From positions 20,299-84,298 of the forward strand of contig JAHDVS010000009.1 of the NCBI GenBank assembly GCA_023382435.1: a stretch of 64,000 bases of DNA. Reading direction: 5' to 3'. Shown piece after piece: positions 1 to 8,155 of this stretch. Source of the DNA: Thermoleophilia bacterium. Its GTDB lineage: Bacteria > Actinomycetota > Thermoleophilia > Gaiellales > Gaiellaceae. Each line of letters begins with the position of its first letter. The first letter of the stretch is position 1. The notes under the pieces are model-generated. The model ran no database searches. It saw nothing but the letters and a program-made list of their open reading frames with translations, and was not told the origin of the DNA. Position numbers and translations under genes: made by a program.

Positions 1-993
1 CGCGGAGAGCCCGAGATAGCGCTCCTCCGCGAGCGTCACGTCCATGGCCGCAAGCGGAATCTCGACGAGGTCGAGCGGCACGCCGGCGGCGGCGTCCCAG
101 GGCCGGAACGGGTGGGCGATCCCGGCCCGGAAGCCCGGCTGGTCGGCGAAGCCGAGGCTCGTGTCGTAGCGGAAGCGAAGCCCGGCGAGCGGCGCCAGGT
201 TCGCGTGCGGGTTGACCCGCAGGTAGTGGTAGCGCTGCCCCGCCAGCGGGCCGGCGAGCGTCTCCAGCCGCTCCTTCTCGCGGGCGAGCAGCGCCGCGTC
301 GGCGGCGGCGGTGTAGCTCCCGTGGAGCCCGACCTCGCCGCCGCCCGCGAGGATCGTCTCGACTAGCCGGGGGCGCAGGCGCTCGTAGGCGGCCGGGACG
401 GCCCCGTCCGCCGGATGCGCGTGGCCCGCCAGCAGGAAGAACGTCGAGGAGACCGCCCGCGCCCGCTCGATCCTGAGGATCCGCTCGAAGCGCCAGTTCG
501 GGTCGGTCCCGCGCAGCTTGTGCAGCGGCACCGCGGCGAGCGCCCGGGCCTCGCGCAGCGCCGGGCCGGGGCGCCCCGCGAGCGCGCCGGCCCGGAGCCT
601 ACCGGCGGCGGCGCGGATGCCGACGCGTGTCCAGCGCCACGGGGTGTCGACGTCGTGGGTGAGCGCGACGGCGAAGCGGGCGCCCGCCCAGCGAGGCGGC
701 TCGAGGCCGAGGCGGCGCCGCAACCGCTCGAGCGGGGGGTCGAGCGGGTCGAGGCACGACGCGGACGCGGGGAAGCGCCCGTGGCGGTCGCGGAGGCCCG
801 ACCCGAGCTCCTCGAGCCGCGCGAGGTGGTAGAAGGCCTCGGCGAGGTCGTCCCCGACGGGCCGCTCGCCCCTGCAGACCTGCTCCCACGCAGCTTCGAC
901 GTAGGGGACGTCATCACCAAGGCCGAGGTCGCGAGCGCCCAGGGTGTCGAGCACCCAGCGGGCGCGGCGCTCGACGGCGGCGGGAGGCTCCAC
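1..993 (-). CDS. Polysaccharide deacetylase-like protein, C-terminus cut by the window edge
   Basis: An open frame runs off the left edge, so only the first 331 residues are visible. It reads THDVDTPWRW (a NodB-type metal-site signature, about residue 112), a long middle part, EVGLHGSY (about residue 213), and near the edge RYDTSLGFADQPGFRAG then HPFRPWD. These match the polysaccharide deacetylase superfamily, probably the long actinobacterial type found in glycan clusters. The frame has a natural GTG start at 993, preceded by a GGAAGG-like sequence and a TATCAA box. It diverges from the sulfotransferase at 1065. The substrate cannot be told. Confidence 0.7.
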   Translation of the reverse strand, partial: MEPPAAVERRARWVLDTLGARDLGLGDDVPYVEAAWEQVCRGERPVGDDLAEAFYHLARLEELGSGLRDRHGRFPASASCLDPLDPPLERLRRRLGLEPPRWAGARFAVALTHDVDTPWRWTRVGIRAAAGRLRAGALAGRPGPALREARALAAVPLHKLRGTDPNWRFERILRIERARAVSSTFFLLAGHAHPADGAVPAAYERLRPRLVETILAGGGEVGLHGSYTAAADAALLAREKERLETLAGPLAGQRYHYLRVNPHANLAPLAGLRFRYDTSLGFADQPGFRAGIAHPFRPWDAAAGVPLDLVEIPLAAMDVTLAEERYLGLSA

Positions 994-1050
994 GACCCAA
1001 TTGATACCTTCCCGCGTCCCCGGCAAGGGCCGGTAGGCGCCGGCCGGCGC

Positions 1051-1056
1051 TATCGT
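1051..1056 (+). promoter_or_regulatory. Candidate -10 box (TATCGT) of the sulfotransferase at 1065
   Basis: TATCGT ends 8 nt before the ATG at 1065. There is no ribosome binding site in between, so the transcript would begin at or next to the start codon. Confidence 0.45.
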
Positions 1057-1064
1057 CTAGCCCC

Positions 1065-2018
1065 ATGGCAGGGGCTCGCGGAGGAATCGTCTCGATCGCC
1101 CGCCGCCGCTCGGCGCGCGCTTTCAACCGCGGGCTCGGGCGACTCGAGACGGCACTCGGGGACGGCAGCGAGCGACCGCTCGCCCAGGCGCCCGTCTTCA
1201 TCGTGGGCGCGCCGCGGTCCGGCAGCACGCTCCTCTACCAGCTGATGGTCGAGCGCTTCGACGTCGCCTACCTCTCGAATCTCCACTGTCGCCTCCACGG
1301 CGCTCCCGCGCTCGTCGAGCGGGCCGTGCGAGCCCTGCCGGCGCCCGGGTCCGCCTTCACGTCGCGTTACGGGAACACCGACGGCGCCCGCGCCCCGAGC
1401 GAATGCCTCCAGTACTGGTATCGCTTCTTCCGCCGCTCCCCCCAGCACGTGCCGCTGGCTGCGGCCGACCCGGCGCGCCTGCGGGCCCTGCGGGCCTCGC
1501 TGCGCGCGCTCGGTCGGGCCGCCCGGCGGCCGCTCGTGCTCAAGAACCTCGTCTCGTCGCTCCGGCTCGAGCCGCTGGGAGCGACGCTCCCGGAGGCGGT
1601 CTTCGTCGTCGCCACCCGCGACCCCCTCGACAACGCGCGGTCGATCCTCGCCGCCCGCAGGGACATCCACGGTGACTACAGCCGCTGGTGGTCGGTCGAG
1701 CCGCCGGCGATCGCCGAGCTGCGGGCCCTGCCGCCCGAGGCGCAGGCCGTGGAGCAGATCCGCCACGTGGAGGACCTGATCAGGGCCGGCTGCGACCGCC
1801 TCGGCCCCGAGCGCTTCCTCCGGGTTCGCTACGAGGATCTCTGCGACGACCCCCGCGGCACGCTCGAGACGATCGCGGCGCTCGCCGAGCGCAACGGCTT
1901 CTCGCTCGCGCCCCGCCAGGAGGTGCCGGAGCGATTCGAGCGGGGCGGCGGGCGGTCGATCGACCCCGAGCTCGACGCGCTGCTCGTCGACTACCTGCAC
2001 CAGCCGGCATCGAGGTGA
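1065..2018 (+). CDS. Sulfotransferase family protein (PAPS-dependent)
   Basis: A 317-residue protein with the 5'-phosphosulfate loop GAPRSGSTLL at about residues 48-57 and a 3'-phosphate-binding segment VATRDPLDNARS near residue 183, followed by an RYEDLCDDP motif near 260 typical of bacterial sulfotransferases. It should move sulfate from PAPS to a hydroxyl or amine on a glycan or lipid. The ATG at 1065 fits the TATCGT box 8 nt upstream. It is translationally coupled to the next gene by a GTGA overlap, so both probably act on the same product. The acceptor is unknown. Confidence 0.8.
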   Translation: MAGARGGIVSIARRRSARAFNRGLGRLETALGDGSERPLAQAPVFIVGAPRSGSTLLYQLMVERFDVAYLSNLHCRLHGAPALVERAVRALPAPGSAFTSRYGNTDGARAPSECLQYWYRFFRRSPQHVPLAAADPARLRALRASLRALGRAARRPLVLKNLVSSLRLEPLGATLPEAVFVVATRDPLDNARSILAARRDIHGDYSRWWSVEPPAIAELRALPPEAQAVEQIRHVEDLIRAGCDRLGPERFLRVRYEDLCDDPRGTLETIAALAERNGFSLAPRQEVPERFERGGGRSIDPELDALLVDYLHQPASR

Positions 2019-3049
2019 CGCCGGACGGCTACGACGAGCTCGTCGCCCGCTCGCCGCAGGGCTCGGTGTTCGCCACCTCCTGGTGGCTCGACGCTGTCGC
2101 CGGTGAGCGGTGGCGGGCCCACATGGTGTCCGAGAACGGTGCCGTTGTCGCGGCCTGGCCGACGGTCGTGAGCCGCAGCGTGTTCGGCGTCACCCACGCC
2201 GGGGCGCCCCTCACCCCGTTTCTCGGCCCGCTCTTCCCTCCCGAGCCGAACCGGCTGCGCCGCCGCTCGAGGGAGCTCAAGGCAATCGATCTCCTGCTCG
2301 CGGAGCTCGAGCCGTACGCCCACCTCGAGGCCCGCTGCCATCCGGACTTCGACTACTGGACGCCGCTCCACTGGCGCGGCTTCTCCCAGACCACCCACTA
2401 CACGTGGCGGCTGTCCGCCCCCCGGGATACCGGCGCCCTCTGGAGCGAGCTGCGCGAGAACGTCCGCCGGGAGGTGCGCAAGGCGCAGAAGCGGGGGATC
2501 GTGGTGGAGCCCGGGGCGCCCGCCGACCTGCGGGCGCTCTGGGAGCCCGCCCTACGACGCCGCGGCGGTGGGGACGTCACGACCAACCCCGAGGTGCTCG
2601 CCCGCATCGACATGGCGGCCGGCCACCGGGACGCGCGCAGCATCCTCGTCGCGCGCGACGGCGACGGGCGGCTTCACGCGAGCGGCTACTTCGTGCGCGA
2701 CTCCCGCTTCGCCTACTACCTCGTCGGCGCCAGCGACCCGGATTTGCGCGGCAGCGGTGCCTTCTCGCTCGTCCTCTGGCAGGCGATCGGGGAGGCGCTC
2801 GAGCGCGGGCTCGGCTTCGACTTCGAGGGCTCCATGCTGCCCGCCGTCGAGCGCTTCGTAAGCGCGTTCGCCGGCGAGCCGGTCCCCTACTCGCTCGTTC
2901 GCCGGACACCCTCGCGCGGGCTCAAGCTGGCCGTCGCGGCGAAGCGCACGGCCAGGCGTCTCGCGGCGTCCGCTCACCCCGGGTCGCGAGGGCGGTCGAC
3001 GAGCGCCCCGGCCGGGGCGGAGGCCAGCCACGCGGCCGCTCGGCGGTAG
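2015..3049 (+). CDS. GNAT/FemAB-like acyltransferase (BioF2/CelD type)
   Basis: A 344-residue protein in the group of cellulose-biosynthesis CelD/BioF2-like acyltransferases, which have two GNAT folds related to FemAB. Supporting segments are FATSWWLDAV near the N-terminus, a NVRREVRKAQKRG helix near residue 155 and GSGAFSLVLWQAIGEALERG near residue 255. The start was chosen as GTG 2015, which overlaps the TGA of the sulfotransferase (GTGA); the frame is open further upstream, but that part is antisense-like arginine/proline-rich sequence. Members usually transfer an acyl or aminoacyl group to a sugar or cell-wall precursor. The last 76 nt overlap the convergent GT2 gene. Confidence 0.7.
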   Translation: MTPDGYDELVARSPQGSVFATSWWLDAVAGERWRAHMVSENGAVVAAWPTVVSRSVFGVTHAGAPLTPFLGPLFPPEPNRLRRRSRELKAIDLLLAELEPYAHLEARCHPDFDYWTPLHWRGFSQTTHYTWRLSAPRDTGALWSELRENVRREVRKAQKRGIVVEPGAPADLRALWEPALRRRGGGDVTTNPEVLARIDMAAGHRDARSILVARDGDGRLHASGYFVRDSRFAYYLVGASDPDLRGSGAFSLVLWQAIGEALERGLGFDFEGSMLPAVERFVSAFAGEPVPYSLVRRTPSRGLKLAVAAKRTARRLAASAHPGSRGRSTSAPAGAEASHAAARR

Positions 3050-3876
3050 GCCCGGCCCCGATCGCCCCGGAACACGAGCCCGCGCAAACGCAGCGCGAAC
3101 AGAAGCATCCGGCGTGCCCGCTCGGCCTCTCGCAGACCACGGTGCTTGGCGAGGAAGCGCAGGTGGCCGCGCAGGTTCTCGTGGTAGAGCGAGCCGCCGT
3201 GGGAGACACCACCGACGTGCGTGACCTCGGCCTCCGGGCAGAAGACGACGCGCCAGCCGGCGCGGCGGAATCGATAGCACCAGTCGGTCTCCTCGCTGAA
3301 CATGAAGAAGTCCTCGTCGAAGAGCCCGACCTCCTCGGTCGCGGCGCGGCGCACGAGCAGGCAGGCGCCCGAGACCCAGTCGGCGTCGCGTGCCTCGGCA
3401 TGGTCGAAACCACCGACGTACAGCGGGTTGAGCAGGGTCGAGCGGGGCGCGAGCTTGCGGACGAACAGGTACTCGGTCGCGAGCCGCCAGACGGTCGGGA
3501 ACGCCCGCAGCGACCGCTGCAGCGTCCCGTCCGGGTTGAGCAGGCGCGGGCCGACGACGGCGACGTCAGGGCTCGCGTCGGCAAGCGCGACCAGCCGCTC
3601 GGCCGCACCGGGGTGCAGCCACGCGTCCGGGTTGAGCAGCAGGAAGTAGCGGCCGGAGGCGACCCGCATGCCCGCGTTGTTGCCGCCGCCCATGCCGACG
3701 TTCCCCTGCTCGACGAGCCGGGCGTCTGGAAAGCGCTCGCGGACGAGCTCGACGGAGCCGTCGGTCGAGCCGTGGTCGACGACGACCGTCTCGAGGTCCC
3801 GAACGCTCTCGAGGCAGCGCTCGAGCCACGGTAGCCCGTTGAGGACGACGACGACGACGGAGACGCCAGCCGTCAC
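2974..3876 (-). CDS. Family 2 glycosyltransferase, rhamnosyltransferase-like
   Basis: A 300-residue GT-A fold enzyme. Visible motifs are VVDHGSTDGS near residue 35, the N-rich GGGNNAGM loop near residue 63, LLLNPDAWL (acidic metal/nucleotide site) near residue 80, and GLFDEDFFMFSEETDWCYR near residue 185, which is the conserved acceptor/catalytic ED-type region of rhamnosyltransferase-like GT2 proteins. It lacks transmembrane segments, so it should work on the cytoplasmic face on a lipid-linked acceptor. The start overlaps the stop of the upstream membrane protein gene (ATGA at 3873-3876). It is the last gene of a minus-strand operon that starts at 9147. Confidence 0.85.
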   Translation of the reverse strand: MTAGVSVVVVVLNGLPWLERCLESVRDLETVVVDHGSTDGSVELVRERFPDARLVEQGNVGMGGGNNAGMRVASGRYFLLLNPDAWLHPGAAERLVALADASPDVAVVGPRLLNPDGTLQRSLRAFPTVWRLATEYLFVRKLAPRSTLLNPLYVGGFDHAEARDADWVSGACLLVRRAATEEVGLFDEDFFMFSEETDWCYRFRRAGWRVVFCPEAEVTHVGGVSHGGSLYHENLRGHLRFLAKHRGLREAERARRMLLFALRLRGLVFRGDRGRAYRRAAAWLASAPAGALVDRPRDPG

Positions 3877-4853
3877 GCGCGCGGTGTCCCGAGCAGCGCC
3901 GGCCGCGCGCTGCGCCAGAGCAGGATCGCCCCGCCCGGGAGCGCCGTCGCGATCGTGACCGCGTAGAACAAAAACCCGGTCGCGAACGCCGCGTCGGCGT
4001 CGACACCGAAGCGGCCGAGGAACGCGACGAAGAACGCCTCGCGCACCCCGAGGCCGTTGATCGTGAACGGCACCATCATCACGAGAAAGAGCAGCGGCCC
4101 GAGGATCACGTACACGAGTGGCGACACGTCCACGCCCACCGCCTCGCCGCAGAGCCAGATCGCGGCGATCCGGGCCGCCTGCAGGACGACGGTGACTCCC
4201 AGCACGGCCGAGAGGGCGCGGGGATGGTCACGGTAGCCGTGCAGGCCTTCGTAGACGCTCGACGCGGGCCCCTCGACGCGCAGGCGTGCCGCGAGCGGCC
4301 GCAGCAAGCCGAGGCGTGCCCGGGCCCGCGTCGAGAACATGAGGAAGAAGCCGGCCGCCACGAGCGCGACCGAGACGGCCTCGATCCAGACGAGGTAGCC
4401 GATCCCCCGGAAGCGGCCGGCCGCGACGGCGAGCCCGACCGCCACCATCACAAGCGTGCCCGCCGAGCCGATCACGCGTTCGAGCAGGATCGCCGCGGCA
4501 ACCTCGCCCCGGCGCCCGGGGTGCTTGCGCCCGTGCTCGACGATCCGCACGGCGTCGCCGCCGATCGAGGTCGGGAGCACCTGCCCGGCCGCGTAGCCGA
4601 CGAAGTAGAGCCCGGTCAGGAAGCCGAGCCGCTCCCGGATTCCCCTGGCCGCGAGCAGGAGCTGCCAGCGCCAGGCCATCCCCCAGGTGGTGGCGAGAAA
4701 GAGCGCAAGCGCACCCAAGAGCGCGAGCCCGTTCGAGCTTCCGACCAGGTCGACCGCCCTCCCGACGTCGATCTGCCAGACCAGATAGGCGATCACCGCG
4801 CCGGAGACAGCGACCTTGAGCGCGATCCGCGCGGGCCGGGTCAGCCGGCTCAT
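3873..4853 (-). CDS. Flippase-like integral membrane protein (LPG synthase TM / UPF0104 family)
   Basis: A 326-residue protein with about 8 hydrophobic segments. Family features are the AYLVWQIDVGRAV start, YFVGYAAGQVLPTSIGGDAVR near residue 88, ERVIGSAG near 125 and MVPFTINGLGVREAFFVAF near 260. This is the lysylphosphatidylglycerol synthase membrane domain without the catalytic soluble part (AglD/YbhN-like). Such proteins lie in glycan clusters and are thought to help move or transfer lipid-linked sugars. Genes overlap by 4 nt on both sides, so it is tightly coupled to the aminotransferase and the GT2. Confidence 0.8.
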   Translation of the reverse strand: MSRLTRPARIALKVAVSGAVIAYLVWQIDVGRAVDLVGSSNGLALLGALALFLATTWGMAWRWQLLLAARGIRERLGFLTGLYFVGYAAGQVLPTSIGGDAVRIVEHGRKHPGRRGEVAAAILLERVIGSAGTLVMVAVGLAVAAGRFRGIGYLVWIEAVSVALVAAGFFLMFSTRARARLGLLRPLAARLRVEGPASSVYEGLHGYRDHPRALSAVLGVTVVLQAARIAAIWLCGEAVGVDVSPLVYVILGPLLFLVMMVPFTINGLGVREAFFVAFLGRFGVDADAAFATGFLFYAVTIATALPGGAILLWRSARPALLGTPRA

Positions 4854-6004
4854 CGCCCGGTGAAGCGCGCGTGCACGCGGCGGAGCGCCTCGATCGCGTC
4901 GCGGATGTCAGCGGCCGTGTGGGCCGGGGAGAGCGGCAGCGAGAGCACCTCGGCCCCCGCGAGCTCGGCGACCGGCAGGCGCGCCTGGTCGGGGAAGCGC
5001 TCGCGGTAGAACGTCAGCCGGTGCACCGGCAGGAAGTGAATGCTCGTGCCGATGTTCTCCGCCGCGAGCGCACGCTGGTACTCGTCGCGGGTCGCGCCGG
5101 CCAGCGTCGCGTCGATGCGCACGACGTAGAGGTGGAGCGCGTGCGTGTCACGCGGATCGCGGGCAAGCGGCGTCACGCCGGCGAGGCCGGCCACCGCCCG
5201 GTCGTAGGCTGCCACGTGGGCGAGCCTCACCTCGCGGTGGCGCTCGAGCTTGTCGAGTTGGCAGAGCGCGATCGCAGCGTTCACGTCGGCGAGGTTGGCC
5301 TTGAAGCCGGCCCGCCGCACGTCGTAGTGCGCCCCGTCGCCGCGCCGCATCAGACGGAGCTCGCGGATCTCGTCCGCGATCTCGTCCCGATCGGTGGTGA
5401 CGACGCCACCCTCACCGGCGGCGACGTTCTTCGTCGCGTAGAGGGAGAAGCAGGTCACGTCGGCGATCGAGCCGACCTTCCGCCCGCGATAGGCGCTCTC
5501 GACCGCGTGGGCGGCGTCCTCGACGACGAGCCAGCCGCGCTCGCGGGCGAGCGCGATGGTCGGGTCGAGATCGCACGGCTGCCCCGCGAAGTCGACGGGG
5601 ATGACCGCGCGCGTGCGCGGGGTCGCCGCCGCCACGACGAGCTCCGGGTCGATCGTCAGGTCGGACTCCCGCACGTCGCAGAAGACCGGGCGCGCGCCGG
5701 CATGGACGACCACGTTTGCGGTGGCGGGCCAGGTGATCGGGCTCGTGATCACCTCGTCGCCCGCGCCGATCCCGCCGGCGACGAGCGCGAGCTGCAGCGC
5801 AGCGGTTCCCGACGAGACAGCGAGCGCGTGGCGCGCCCCGGTCAGCTCGGCGAACCGCCGCTCGAGCTCGGCGGCCCGGGGTCCGCTCGTGAGCCAGCCC
5901 GAGCGGAGCGCCGCGGCGACCGCCTCGACCTCCTCCTCACCGACGGCGGGCGGCTGGAACGAGAGGAACGCCTCGCGGACGCTACTGGGCGACGACCTCT
6001 GCAT
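4850..6004 (-). CDS. DegT/DnrJ/EryC1-family sugar aminotransferase (ArnB-like)
   Basis: A 384-residue PLP enzyme. It shows SSGTAALQLAL near residue 64, the DAAHAVESAYRG aspartate region near residue 155, and the PLP lysine in FSLYATKNVAAGEGG near residue 185. The C-terminal HFLPVHRLTFYRE is typical of sugar-nucleotide 4-keto aminotransferases (ArnB, PseC, WbpE). It should convert a UDP-4-keto sugar to the 4-amino sugar with glutamate as donor. Its neighbours, an SDR sugar-nucleotide enzyme and an ArnC-like glycosyltransferase, support an aminosugar pathway. The exact sugar cannot be assigned. Confidence 0.85.
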   Translation of the reverse strand: MQRSSPSSVREAFLSFQPPAVGEEEVEAVAAALRSGWLTSGPRAAELERRFAELTGARHALAVSSGTAALQLALVAGGIGAGDEVITSPITWPATANVVVHAGARPVFCDVRESDLTIDPELVVAAATPRTRAVIPVDFAGQPCDLDPTIALARERGWLVVEDAAHAVESAYRGRKVGSIADVTCFSLYATKNVAAGEGGVVTTDRDEIADEIRELRLMRRGDGAHYDVRRAGFKANLADVNAAIALCQLDKLERHREVRLAHVAAYDRAVAGLAGVTPLARDPRDTHALHLYVVRIDATLAGATRDEYQRALAAENIGTSIHFLPVHRLTFYRERFPDQARLPVAELAGAEVLSLPLSPAHTAADIRDAIEALRRVHARFTGR

Positions 6005-7202
6005 GGGCAGTCACGAAGCGTACGCACTCGGCGGCACGGCCGGCCCGGGCGAGCGCCTCGTCGCGGGAGCGGCCGGTGGCGAGCACGAAGCCGGCGCGGT
6101 CGGAGCCGCGCCGGAGCTGGCCGAACGTCCAGCCGGGGCGGCGGTAGCTGCGGGCCTCCACGACACCGTCCACGCCGAGAGCCCGCTCGAGCCCCTCCAC
6201 CCGCAGGAGCTCGCCGGGTACGGCCACGAGGAAGCGCACGCACGCGCCGCCGCGCGGGCGTGGCCTCGGTACCTCGACCCTCTCGCCGAGCGCAGCGGCG
6301 AGCGCGAGCGCGTTGAGGTCGACGCCGGTCGCTGCGAGGCAAAGCTCCGCGTCATGGCCGCCGCCGAGGCGGGCGGCCAGCTCGACCACCCTGGGCCCGT
6401 CCGGCCCGAGCACGATCTGCGTGTAGGTGGGCCCGTCCGTGATCCCGAGCGCCGCCGCAGCGCTCTCGGCCGCCGCGGCGGCGGCCCGAGCGCCGGCTCC
6501 CGGCCAGGCGTGGGCGAGCGCGACCCCGAAGGCCGGGGGCTCGGCCCGGATGCGGTCGGTCACCGTCAGCGGGAAGAAACGGCCGCCGCTCGAGAACGCG
6601 TTCACGGTCACTTCCTGCCCCGGCACGAGCTCCTCGACGAGGCACTGCCGCGAGCGCGAGACGCGCAGGGCCTCCTCGATCGCCCCGGGGAGGCCGCCGG
6701 GCGCCTCGACGAGCGAAAGGCCCCGCTGACCCTGGCGATCCGGTGCCTTGACGACGCAGGGGAAGCCGAGCTCGACGGCCGCCGCCGCGGCGCCCTCCGG
6801 CGAGCCCGCAAGCGCGTGGCGTGGCTGCGGAACCCCCGCCTCCGCGAACCGCTCGCGCTGGCGCAGTTTCGAGACCGCGAGCGCGGCAGCGTCGGGATCG
6901 AGCGGGTGCGCGAGCCCGAGGCGGTCCGCGAGCCGCGCCGCGATCGCCACCGGCCAGTCGATCCCGGGCGCGACGATCCCGTCGGGCAGCTCGGCACGCG
7001 CGAGCCTGTCGAGGCTTTCCTCGTCCTCGGCCGACACGATCGCGCGGCGATCCGCGTACTCGAAGCCCGGGGCGGAGGGATCGCGGTCGCAGGCGATCAC
7101 GAACAGGCCGCGCTCCCGTGCGGCCCGAAGGAGCCCGAGCTGCGCCGGCCCGGCGCCTAGGACGAGAAGACGTCTGCCTGGGCTCGTAGGACGGGCTCCC
7201 AC
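5982..7202 (-). CDS. ATP-grasp ligase
   Basis: The N-terminal Rossmann-like part reads RRLLVLGAGPAQLGLLRAAR. It is followed by the ATP-grasp core: FPCVVKAPDRQGQRG near residue 160, CLVEELVPGQEVTVNAF near residue 195, and the metal-binding VVELAARLGGGHDAEL near residue 275. Such enzymes join a carboxylate to an amine or similar nucleophile via an acyl phosphate. The frame is open to GTG 7226, but GTG 7202 gives a smaller overlap with the upstream SDR gene; the start is uncertain. It overlaps the aminotransferase start by 23 nt. Placed among aminosugar genes, it could attach an acid to the new amino group, but that is inference. Confidence 0.75.
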   Translation of the reverse strand: MGARPTSPGRRLLVLGAGPAQLGLLRAARERGLFVIACDRDPSAPGFEYADRRAIVSAEDEESLDRLARAELPDGIVAPGIDWPVAIAARLADRLGLAHPLDPDAAALAVSKLRQRERFAEAGVPQPRHALAGSPEGAAAAAVELGFPCVVKAPDRQGQRGLSLVEAPGGLPGAIEEALRVSRSRQCLVEELVPGQEVTVNAFSSGGRFFPLTVTDRIRAEPPAFGVALAHAWPGAGARAAAAAAESAAAALGITDGPTYTQIVLGPDGPRVVELAARLGGGHDAELCLAATGVDLNALALAAALGERVEVPRPRPRGGACVRFLVAVPGELLRVEGLERALGVDGVVEARSYRRPGWTFGQLRRGSDRAGFVLATGRSRDEALARAGRAAECVRFVTAHAEVVAQ

Positions 7203-8155
7203 CAGGAGCGGTTGTCGACGTACCACGCGATCGTGCGCTCGAGCCCGCGCTCGAACGACGTTCGCGCGCGCCAGCCGAGCAGCCTCTCCGCCTTCTCCGT
7301 CGAGCCGATGTGCCGGTCGACCTGGCCGGGCCGCTCGTCGACATGCGCCTTCAGCGACTCCGGCTTGCCGAGACCGGCGAGCACGAGGCTGGCGATCTCG
7401 GCGACGGCGATGTCGGCGCCCGTGGCGACATTGATCGCCTCGCCGGCTACGGCGTCCAGGTCGGCCTCGATCGCCGCCTCGATCGCCTCGGCGTCGTCGT
7501 CCACGTACAGCCAGTCGCGGCTCGCGAGGCCCCGGCCGTGGATCGTCAGCGGCCGGTTCGAAAGCGCCTGGGTGATGAAGCGGGGGATCACCTTCTCGGG
7601 ATGCTGGTAGGGCCCGTAGTTGTTGAACGGGCGCAGGATCACGATCGGCAGCTCGTACGTAGTCGCGTACGCGTAGGCGAGGCGGTCACCGCCCGCCTTC
7701 GTGGCCGCGTAGGGGCTGCGGGGGTTGAGCGGGTGCTCCTCGTCCATCGGGTCGAGCTCCGCGGTTCCGTACACCTCGCTCGAGGAGATCAGCACGAACC
7801 GCTCGACGGGGCTGTCGCGGATCGCGTCGAGGAGGATCTGCGTGCCCTCGACGTTCGTGGTCACGAACTCGGATGCGCCCTCGAGGATCGACTTCTCGAC
7901 GTGCGACTCGGCCGCCGCGTTCACGATCACGTCGACGCCGGCGACGACGTCGCGCACGAGCCCCTGGTCGCGGATGTCCCCGTGGACGAAGGAGAGCCGC
8001 TCGTGCCCGAGCACGTCGGCGAGGTTGCTCGTGTTGCCCGCGTAGGTAAGCGCGTCGAGCGAGACCACGTCGTACGGCGTGCGGGCGAGCAGGTGGCGAA
8101 TCACGTTGGACGGTATGAACCCGCAGCCGCCGGTGACGAGGATGCGCTTCTTCAT
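7157..8155 (-). CDS. Extended SDR sugar-nucleotide epimerase/dehydratase/decarboxylase
   Basis: A 332-residue NAD-dependent enzyme. It starts MKKRILVTGGCGFIPSN and has NAAAESHVEKSI near residue 85, SSSEVYG near residue 125 and the catalytic YAATK near residue 148. The SSSEVYG motif, with Ser where RmlB has Asp, is closer to UDP-glucuronate decarboxylases and ArnA C-terminal domains than to dTDP-glucose 4,6-dehydratase, although ALTYAGNTSNL resembles RmlB. The third residue of the glycine motif GxxGxxG is Pro, which is odd. The start overlaps the upstream glycosyltransferase stop (ATGA). Confidence 0.8.
   Translation of the reverse strand: MKKRILVTGGCGFIPSNVIRHLLARTPYDVVSLDALTYAGNTSNLADVLGHERLSFVHGDIRDQGLVRDVVAGVDVIVNAAAESHVEKSILEGASEFVTTNVEGTQILLDAIRDSPVERFVLISSSEVYGTAELDPMDEEHPLNPRSPYAATKAGGDRLAYAYATTYELPIVILRPFNNYGPYQHPEKVIPRFITQALSNRPLTIHGRGLASRDWLYVDDDAEAIEAAIEADLDAVAGEAINVATGADIAVAEIASLVLAGLGKPESLKAHVDERPGQVDRHIGSTEKAERLLGWRARTSFERGLERTIAWYVDNRSWWEPVLRAQADVFSS

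Noticed and set aside
7157..8155. Firm call as dTDP-glucose 4,6-dehydratase (rmlB)
   Set aside because: The catalytic Asp of the RmlB motif is Ser here and no rmlA, rmlC or rmlD gene is nearby.
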